64,000 bases of DNA from Triticum aestivum (Eukaryota > Streptophyta > Magnoliopsida > Poales > Poaceae). Position numbers and translations under genes: made by a program. The DNA lies in NCBI RefSeq assembly GCF_018294505.1, contig NC_057807.1, positions 183,981,420 to 184,045,419 of the forward strand. Direction: 5' to 3'. Below, piece after piece: positions 56,963-64,000 of the stretch (position 1 is its first letter; each line of letters starts with the position of its first letter). The notes below the pieces were generated by a model. It was not told the origin of the DNA, searched no databases, and saw only the letters and a list, made by a program, of their open reading frames with translations.

Positions 56963-58696
56963 TGTTGGGGAACGTTGTAGAAAATTAAAAATTTTCCTAC
57001 GGTTTCACCAAGATCCATCTATGAGTTCATCTAAGCAATGAGTCAAGGGAGTGAGTTTGCATCTACATACCACTTGTAGATCGAGTGCGGAAGCGTTCAA
57101 GGGGATGGTGATGATGGAGTCGTACTCGCCGTGATTCGGATCACCGATGACGAAGTGCTGAACGGACAGCACCTCCGCGTTCAACACACGTACTGGATGG
57201 ACGACGTCTCCTCCGTCTTGATACAGCAAGGAGGAAGGAGAGGTTGAGGAAGGCAGCTCCAACGGCAGCACGACGGCGTGGTGTAGTTGGTGCAGCAGTA
57301 CTCCGACAAGGCTTCGCCAAGCACGTACGGAGGAGGAGAGGTGTTGGGGAGGGGAGGGGCTGCGCCTTGAGTTGTGTCCAGCAGCCCTCCCCTCACCCCT
57401 CTATTTATAGGGGAAGGGGCAAGGGGGGCCAACCCCTCTAGATGGGATCTAGAGGGGGGGCGGCGGCCAGGGAGGGGAGGCTTGCCCCCCAAGCAAGGGG
57501 GGCGCCCCCCTTAGGGTTTCCCCCCCAACCCTAGGCGCATGGGCCCAAGGTGGGGGGCACGCCCAGCCCTCCAGGGGCTGGATCCCTGCCCCCTGCGGCC
57601 CATGTGGCCCTCCGGGAGGGGTGGCCCCTCCCGGTGGACCCCCGGAACCCCTCCGGTGGCCCCGGTACAATACCGATAGGACCCCGAATTCTTCCGGTGT
57701 CCGTATGACAACTTCCCATATATAAAACTTCACCTCCGGACCATTCCGGAACTCCTCGTGACGTCCGGGATCTCATCCGGGACTCCGAACAACTTTTGGT
57801 AATCACATACAAGTCTTCCTAATAACCCTAGCGTCACCGAACCTTAAGTGTGTAGACCCTACGGGTCCGGGAGACATGCAGACATGACCGAGACTCTCCA
57901 GTCAATAACCAACAGCGGGATCTGGATACCCATGTTGGCTCCCACATGCTCCTCGATGATGTCATCGGATGAACCACGATGTCGAGGATTCGATCAAACC
58001 CCGTATACAATTCCCTTTGTCAATCGATACGTTACTTGCCCGAGACCCGATCGTCGGTATCCCAATACCTTGTTCAGTCTTGTTACCGGCAAGTCACTCT
58101 ACTCGTACCATCACGCATGATCCCATGATCGACCCCTTGGTCACTTTGAGCTCATTATGATGATGCATTACCGAGTGGGCCCAGAGATACCTCTCGGTCA
58201 TACGGAGTGACAAATCCCAGTCTCGATCCGTGTCAACCCAACAGACACTTTCGGAGATACCTGTAGTGCACCTTTATAATCACCCAGTTATGTTGTGACG
58301 TTTGATACACCCAAAGCACTCCTACGGTATCCGGGAGTTACACGATCTCATGGTCGAAGGAAGAGATACTTGACATTGGAAAAGCTCTAGCAAATGAACT
58401 ACACGATCTTTGTGCTATGCTTAGGATTGGGTCTTGTCCATCACATCATTCTCCTAATGATGTGATCCCGTTATCAACGACATCCAATGTCCATAGCCAG
58501 GAAATCATGACTATCTGTTGATCACAACGAGCTAGTCAACTAGAGGCTCACTAGGGACATATTGTGGTCTATGTATTCACACGTGTATTACGATTTCCGG
58601 TTAATACAGTTATAGCATGAATAAAAGACTATTATCATGAACAAAGAAATATAATAATAACACTTTTATTATTGCCTCTAGGGCATATTTCCAACA
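56963..58696 (-). repeat. Copia 2 5' LTR
   Basis: 1734 bases, tgttggggaac to ccaaca, with a few percent or less difference by eye from 49919-51653. TATA box at 57401-57410. Confidence 0.93.
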
Positions 58697-58701
58697 AAGC
58701 A
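58697..58701. repeat. Right TSD of Copia 2 (aagca)
   Basis: Exact copy of 49914-49918. Confidence 0.95.
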
Positions 58702-61061
58702 AACACCTCAAAACAAGGATGCAACATGATAATATGAAACTACATGCAAAATCAAGCAAGTTTGATATACAGCACACTCAAATCGGAGCAACGGTTCAAC
58801 ACATACACTCTATACAAGTCATAACAACAATCTGTTCAAAACAGCAACTAGGCATCTTGCAAGCATCAAAACAATATGCTACAACATCTCAACATAATAA
58901 CAAAAGGCATGGACATGAAGTATAGGTAAAGCATAACAAAACATGAACACTGAGCTATCTCCAGAAATCACTAGAACATGCTCCAAAAGAGATGGAAAGA
59001 TTGCAAATAATAACAGTTTCAGACTTATCAGGAAATAACATCAGGTTGCAATGTTTAGAGCTATCAAACAATATGTTACAGGAACTTAACATGGCAAAAA
59101 AAAAGGCATGGAATGAATCTACTAATTTCATAGAACAAAAGTCCCTTACTGACCATGAGTCAAAAAGGATCAGAAAATATGATGGCACCCATGTAAACAT
59201 GGCAAGTTATATGACAGATTCATTCATGGCAAGAACAACAATAAGTAGGCATGTTGGTGAGCTTGAACCACTCACCACAGAGCAATACATGGCATGGCAA
59301 GGCAACCAACAGTAAGAAGACATGTTTATGAAGCTAAGCATGGAAAGAGCAAGTTCATAGGGTGCATGGATCACTAGAAAAGCACATGGCCAAAACTGAA
59401 CTTAATGTTAACAGGCTGACAGCAACATTATTTAGCAACTTTGGAGCAAGATAACAACAAGCTAAAGCAGGCTATAAATGCAACCAGGGGCATGAATGGA
59501 TAGAGCAAGACATGTATAACAACTCATCCTTAGTGAACATCTCCAGATTATGCATAGAATGACTAGTAGAAGCATGTTAACATGGCATCACAAAATAACA
59601 GAATCTGTCTAGCAAAACAGCAACAGCAAGTACCCTCCTTAACAAGCTTGATGCACTCAGCACACAACTCACAAAAATACATGGGTGGCACCACTGGAAA
59701 GATGGCATGGCATAGATCAAAACACATGTAGACATCAACCTCATAGGATGCACACATCAATCATGGCAAAAATGACAAAAGAGCAAGTTATAACAGTTCC
59801 AGCAGATTAACATCAACATGCACTCTTCCAACAGCATTTTCGGGCATCAAGATGAGCTCAAATGAAAATGATGCAATGGAATTAAATGATGTACTCGTCG
59901 AGGCGAACAATTTTACATATTACACGCACGAAACGGAGCAGTACGCAGCAAATTATGATGCGATGAATATGGCATGATAATGTCAAATATTAGGGACTTA
60001 GTGATGAAAACAACCTCGGGGGGGGGGGGAGTCAACGCCGGCGGAGTGGATCGGGTCGCGGAGCGGGTCGCAGATCGGGCCGGGGAGAAGTGGATCGGGC
60101 GCGGGCGACGGGGTGGATCCGGTCCGGGGCGACCGGATCTGGCCCGCGGGAGGCTGGCGGCGATGGGCCGGCATGGCGGCGCCGGCGAGGTGGCGGGGCC
60201 GCGCCGGAGATGGGGGCGCGCGGGGCGCTCGGCGGGGCTCCCGGGCGGCGCTCGGGCGGTGCTTGCCGGCGGCGGGGAGGGAAGGGACCGGCGGCGGGGT
60301 CTGGCAGGAGCCGCGCGGTCGACGGCGAGCGGTGGAGGCGGCGAGCGGGCGCCGGTGGCGCGCCGGCGTGGCGGCGCGGGGAGATGGGCCGGGAGGGCCC
60401 GATCCGGGCGCTCCGGGCCGCGGCGGCGGGGATGGCGTGGGACGCCACGTGGCGCGACGGGATTCGTCGGGCGCGGCGGCAGCGGACATGTCCGGCGCGG
60501 GGATTTTTGTCCGGCGGCGCGAGGTAGGGGAAGGCTAGGGTTAGACCGCAAATTCGGGGGAGGGGACTAATTTATAGGTAGATGGAGCTAGGAGACTCCA
60601 AATGAGGAGCGGTTTCCGGCCACGCGATCGTGATCGAACGACCGAGAGCATAGAGGGGAGTTTGCTGGGTTTTGGGCCACTTTGAAAGGGGTGTTGGGCT
60701 GCAACACAAAGAGGCTTTTACGGTTACCCGGTTAACCGTTGGAGTATCAAACGGACTCCAAATGGCACGAAACTTCACAGGCGGTCTACCGGTGATGTAC
60801 CAAGGCCGCTTGGCAAACCTCGGGCCATTCCAAGAAAGTTTAATACCCGCACACAAAAGAGAGGCAAAAGGGGGCGCCGGGGATAGGAGTGCCGGATTGC
60901 AAAACGGACAACGGGGAAAAAATCTCGGATGCATGAGACGAACACGAATGTGAAATGAGATGCCCATGATGACATGATAAAATGCCACACGCAAGCAAAT
61001 TACATGGCAACAACGACGAATAACTGGCAGACACCTGGCGCATCGAATCCAGGGCGTTACA
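58702..61061 (-). repeat. Sukkula-like LTR, 5' half with promoter and GC-rich block
   Basis: 58702-60000 is AT-rich without genes. 60017-60540 is extremely G/C-rich and gives long overlapping Arg/Pro/Ala/Gly frames in all directions, a composition effect. The minus-strand TATA box (CCTATAAATTA, 60578-60568) lies just upstream in the transcribed direction, so the GC-rich block would be the start of the transcript. Followed by gtctaaccctagcc near 60531-60545. Confidence 0.7.
60568..60578 (-). promoter_or_regulatory. TATA box of Sukkula-like LTR
   Basis: CCTATAAATTA on the minus strand, about 490 bases inside the minus-strand 5' end of the LTR. Confidence 0.6.
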
Positions 61062-61066
61062 GGTCT
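61062..61066. repeat. Right TSD of the Sukkula-like LTR (ggtct)
   Basis: Exact copy of 47842-47846. Confidence 0.95.
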
Positions 61067-61366
61067 ACCAAATATAATGGGGTAAAAGTCATCTTGTGGG
61101 GAACTAAGAACAAGAAAATCTGCAGGGTATTTAACTGTCCCACACAAGACTTCAACATCTCTAACAATCCCAACTGGTGAAATAGTATCTCTATTGGCAA
61201 GCTTGATAGTAACATCAATACCTTCTAATTCAGCGGGTGCAATATCATGCATAATTTCTTTATATAAGTCAAAGGGTATTGCACTAGCACTAGCACCCAT
61301 ATCACATAAGCCATGATAACAATGATCTCCTATTTTAACAGAAATAACAGGCATGCCTACAACAGG
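61067..61366 (-). pseudogene. Element A aspartic protease, cut by the LTR insertion
   Basis: MPVISVKIGDHCYHGLCDMGASASAIPF has D-M-G-A at the active site (DTGA or DIGA in relatives), followed by IVRDVEVLCGTVKYPADFLVL and IIFGRP. Real sequence stops at 61067, after which the frame runs into the inserted LTR by chance. A TGA at about 61369-61367 separates it from gag, at a codon where relatives have Arg. Confidence 0.88.
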
Positions 61367-62489
61367 TCAATGAATCTTAGCATCTGGTCTAACAATGTTA
61401 GCCGTTTCACCACAGAAATAAATAACATGCCCATCTAAATTATCATCCAAGAGATCTTTAACCATAGCAATACTAGGTTCAACTTTGATTTGCTCAGGAG
61501 GTGTAAGAGTTCTAGTATTACTCTTACGAACAACAGTCGAAGTTTTAGCATGATCCTTTATCCTAACAGGAAAAGGAGGTTTCTCAACATAAGTAGTAGG
61601 AACAATAGGATCATTATAAGCAACAGTCTTTTCTTCAAATGTAATAGGTGCAACTACTTTTACTTCAATGGGAGGATTATATTTAAACCACTTCTCCTTA
61701 GGGAGATCAATGTGAGTAGCAAAAGATTCACCAAAAGCAGCGACTATCTCAGAGTCAAGTCCATATTTCGCCCTAAATCCACGAAAAGCATCGGTATCCA
61801 TAAAATATTTAACACAGTCAAACTTAGGTGTTATACCTGACTCCTTACCATCGCCAGAACCCCAATCTTCAGAGTTGCGTTCAATTCTTTCCAATAAATC
61901 CCATTTGAATTCAATAGTCTTCAGCATATAAGAACCAACACAGGAAGTATCGAGCATGTTGCGATCATTGGGAGAAAGTCGAGCATAAAAATTTTGAATA
62001 ATCATTTCTCTTGAGAGCTCATGATTGGGGCATGAATATAGCATTGATTTAAGCCTCCCCCAAGCTTGAGTGATGCTTTCTCTTTTGCAAGGCCAGAAAT
62101 TATATATGTAATTACGATCACGATGAACAAGATGCATAGGATAGAACTTCTGGTGAAATTCCAACTTCAGTCGTTTATAATTCCAAGATCCCGTACCATG
62201 TCAATGCATCTCCCTTCAAAGATAAAGGGAAGACCTTCTTTTTGACAACATCATCGGGAATACCTGCAAGCTTAAATAATCCACAAACTTCATCCACAAA
62301 GATAAGGTGTAAATCGGGATGCAATGTTCCATCTCCTGGAAAGGGATTCGCTAGCAGTTTCTATATCATACCCGAAGGAATCTCAAAGTAAATATTTTCA
62401 GTAGGTTTAGTAGGTTGAGGAGCAACTCTTTGCTCTTCTGGTTGAGGTGAAGATACCCCGAACAAGCCCCTCAAAGGATTAGTTTCCAT
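61367..62489 (-). pseudogene. Element A gag
   Basis: ATG at 62489 (METNPLRGLFGV). A TAG at 62363-62361 and a frameshift near 62170-62190 split it. The main remaining frame 62164-61367 includes FYPMHLVHRDRNYIYNFW, SITQAWGRLKSMLYSCPNH, IIQNFYARLSPNDR and TIEFKWDLLERIERNSEDW, typical of the Athila gag capsid region. The C-terminal part is a basic and acidic linker into protease. Confidence 0.88.
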
Positions 62490-62566
62490 AGTAACCAGTG
62501 ATAGTAAATTTCAGCACACTATATAAATGTTTCCTTACCAAGTTCCACTCACCAAAGGAGCTTCAC

Positions 62567-62584
62567 TCCCCGGCAACAGCGCCA
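62567..62584 (-). promoter_or_regulatory. Element A primer-binding site
   Basis: The minus strand reads TGGCGCTGTTGCCGGGGA, the TGGCGCC-like primer site usual in Athila elements, 11 bases from the 5' LTR at 62596. Confidence 0.88.
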
Positions 62585-62595
62585 TAAAAGAGTCT

Positions 62596-64000
62596 TGATG
62601 ACCCACAAGTATAGGGGATCTATCATAGTCCTTTCGATAAGTAAGAGTGTCGAAACCAACAAGGAGCAGAAGGAAATGACAAGCAGTTTTCAGTAAGGTT
62701 TTCTCTGCAAGCACTGAAATTGTAGGTAACAGATAGTTTTGTGATAAGGTAATTTGTAACGGGTAACAAGCAATGAAAGTAAATAAAGTGCAGAAAGGTG
62801 GCACAATCCTTTTTGTAGCAAAGGACAAGCCTGGACAATTTCTTATAATGAGAAAAGAGCTCCCGAGGACACATGGGAATTATCGTCAAGCTAGTTTTCA
62901 TCACGCTCATATAATTCGCGTTCGGTACTTTGATAATTTGATATGTGGGTGGACCGTGCTTGGGTACTGCCCTTACTTGGACAAGCATCCCACTTTTGAT
63001 TAACCCCTATTGCAAGCATCCGCAACTACAAAAGAAGTATTAAGGAAAACCTAACCACAACATTAGACATATGGATCCAAATCAGTCCCTTACGAAGCAA
63101 CGCATAAACTAGGGTTTAAGCTACTGTCACTCTAGCAACCCATCATCTACTTATTACTTCCAAATGCCTTCCTCTAGGCCCAAATAATGGTGAAGTGTCA
63201 TGTAGTCGATGTTCACATAACACCACTAGAGGAGAGACAACATACATCTCATCAAAATATCGAACGAAGAACAAATTCACATGACTACTAATAGCAAGAC
63301 TTCACCCATGTCCTCAAGAACAAACGTAACTACTCACAAAGCATATTCATGCTCTAATCAGAGGAGTATTAATATGCATTAAGGATCTGAACATATGATC
63401 TTCCACCAAGTAAACCAATTAGCATCAACTTCAAGGAGTAATCAACACTACTAGCAACCCACAGGTACCAATTTGTGGTTTTGATACAAGATTGGATACA
63501 AGAGATGAACTAGGGTTTTGAGAGGAGATGTTACTGGTGAAGATGTTGATGGAGATTGACCCCCTCTCGATGATAGGATCATTGGTGATGATAATGATGA
63601 TGATTTTCCCCTCCCGGAGGGAAGTTTCCCCAGCAGAACAGCTCCGCCGGAGCCCTAGATTGGTTCCGCCAAGGTTCTGCCTCGTGGCGGCGGAGTTTCA
63701 TCCCGTAAGCTTGCTTTTGACTTTTTCCAGGGTAAAAGCCTTCATATAGCGGAAGATGGACACCGGTGGGCCACCAAGGGGCCCAGGAGACGGGGAGCGC
63801 GCCCAGTAGGGGTGGGCGCGCCCCCACCCTCCTGGTCTGGGTGTGGGCCCCCTCTGGTAGTTTCTTCGTTCAATAATTCTTTTTAATTCCAAAAATTACT
63901 TCCGTGGAGTTTCATGATTTTTGGAGCTGTGAAGAATAAGTTTCCAATATTTGCTCCTTTTGCAGCTAGAATTCCAGCTGCCGGCATTCCCCCTCTTCAT
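62596..64000 (-). repeat. Element A 5' LTR, cut by window edge
   Basis: Starts tgatgacccacaagtatagggg and follows the 3' LTR and the B LTR throughout, without the CACTA or 984-bp insertions. About 120 bases are missing at the window end by comparison. Contains the ggcgcgcccccaccctcctgg motif (about 63804-63834). Confidence 0.9.

Larger units (their letters stand above)
49919..58696 (-). mobile_element. Copia 2, Angela/WIS/BARE1 group, nearly intact
   Basis: An 8.78-kb element on the minus strand with LTRs of 1735 and 1734 bases, a perfect TSD, and two long frames covering all domains, interrupted by a single frameshift at about 53440. Polypurine tract (gtctcccacttgcacc, 51654-51669) next to the left LTR. 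The primer site at about 56950-56961 is altered. It is the least damaged element in the window and probably the youngest insertion. Confidence 0.93.
47847..61061 (-). mobile_element. Sukkula-like solo LTR (about 4.4 kb) interrupted by Copia 2
   Basis: TG...CA ends (tgtcacgcccaatatgcgac and ...agggcgttaca), a perfect 5-bp TSD, and no second LTR or internal domain. Net length without Copia 2 is about 4432 bases. The terminal sequence resembles the LTR end of Sukkula, a giant non-autonomous Triticeae retroelement with ~4.4-5-kb LTRs that is often found as solo LTRs (recalled, not searched). Orientation minus from the TATA box at 60569-60577 and the resemblance. The minus-strand start TGTAACGCCCTGGATTCGAT is also familiar from Triticeae LTRs. 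Confidence 0.7.
24699..64000 (-). mobile_element. Athila-type element A, near full length, three insertions
   Basis: Minus-strand Athila-lineage Gypsy element inserted in element B. The 3' LTR is 24699-33754 (with a CACTA inside); internal sequence is 33755-62595 (with Copia 1 and a Sukkula-like LTR inside); the 5' LTR starts at 62596 and is cut by the window edge. Removing the insertions leaves about 9.8 kb plus an estimated ~120 missing LTR bases. Gene order on the minus strand is gag, PR, RT, RH, INT, then a 3' ORF. Several stops and frameshifts make it inactive. Confidence 0.88.

Noticed and set aside
59913..60570. Long overlapping open frames on both strands (138-212 codons)
   Set aside because: All are Arg/Pro/Ala/Gly-rich and open in several frames at once because the DNA is almost pure G/C; no domain or codon pattern supports a gene.
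60572..61061. C-terminal extension of the element A protease frame
   Set aside because: Beyond 61067 the frame reads into the inserted Sukkula-like LTR; only 61067-61366 is protease.

Overview
The window is intergenic DNA from a large-genome grass, most probably wheat or another Triticeae. I find no intact host gene. Nearly everything belongs to nested transposable elements, and the families I recognise are typical of Triticeae: Fatima-type and Athila-type (Sabrina/WHAM-like) Ty3/Gypsy elements, Angela/WIS/BARE1-type Ty1/Copia elements, a Sukkula-like giant LTR and CACTA DNA transposons. Family names come from memory of motif and terminus sequences; the structures (LTR ends, target-site duplications or TSDs, primer sites, catalytic motifs) were read directly. 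LAYOUT. (1) 1-14392: Athila-type element C, plus strand by its polypurine tract and LTR, with gag/protease/second-ORF remnants on the opposite strand. A complete Fatima-type element (2342-13000, minus strand, TSD agttg) sits two bases inside its LTR. (2) 14393-17264: CACTA transposon with an intact right end and a missing left end, carrying captured gene exons. (3) 17265-19162: the 3' tail and LTR of a Copia element, plus strand. (4) 19163-19970: unassigned. (5) 19971-24698: the 3' LTR and 3' internal part of Athila-type element B, minus strand, with a 984-bp probable solo LTR (20079-21062) inside its LTR. The rest of B should lie to the right of the window. (6) 24699-64000 and beyond: Athila-type element A, same family as B and inserted into it. 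A is split by three insertions: a 7.5-kb CACTA in its 3' LTR (25611-33143, TSD gat), a Copia in its 3' internal region (33916-42648, TSD atgat/attat), and a Sukkula-like solo LTR in its protease gene (47847-61061, TSD ggtct). The solo LTR itself holds a second, nearly intact Copia (49919-58696, TSD aagca). The deepest nesting is B, then A, then the Sukkula-like LTR, then Copia 2. HOW THE PARTS RELATE. Each retrotransposon carries, or once carried, gag, protease, reverse transcriptase, RNase H and integrase, with integrase last in the Gypsy elements and before reverse transcriptase in the Copia elements. All copies are damaged. Copia 2 is closest to intact, with one frameshift and all catalytic motifs present. 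Fatima has in-frame stops, a frameshift and a Lys in place of the integrase catalytic Glu. Copia 1 and element A have several nonsense codons, many explicable as C-to-T transitions as expected in methylated heterochromatin. A and B, plus the second LTR of A, supply internal empty-site controls that confirm several insertion points. The items most worth a second look are an extra coiled-coil ORF upstream of gag in Fatima, a precise ORF exchange between A and B, the inverted gag-protease block in element C, and gene-derived exons with consensus splice sites in both CACTA elements.
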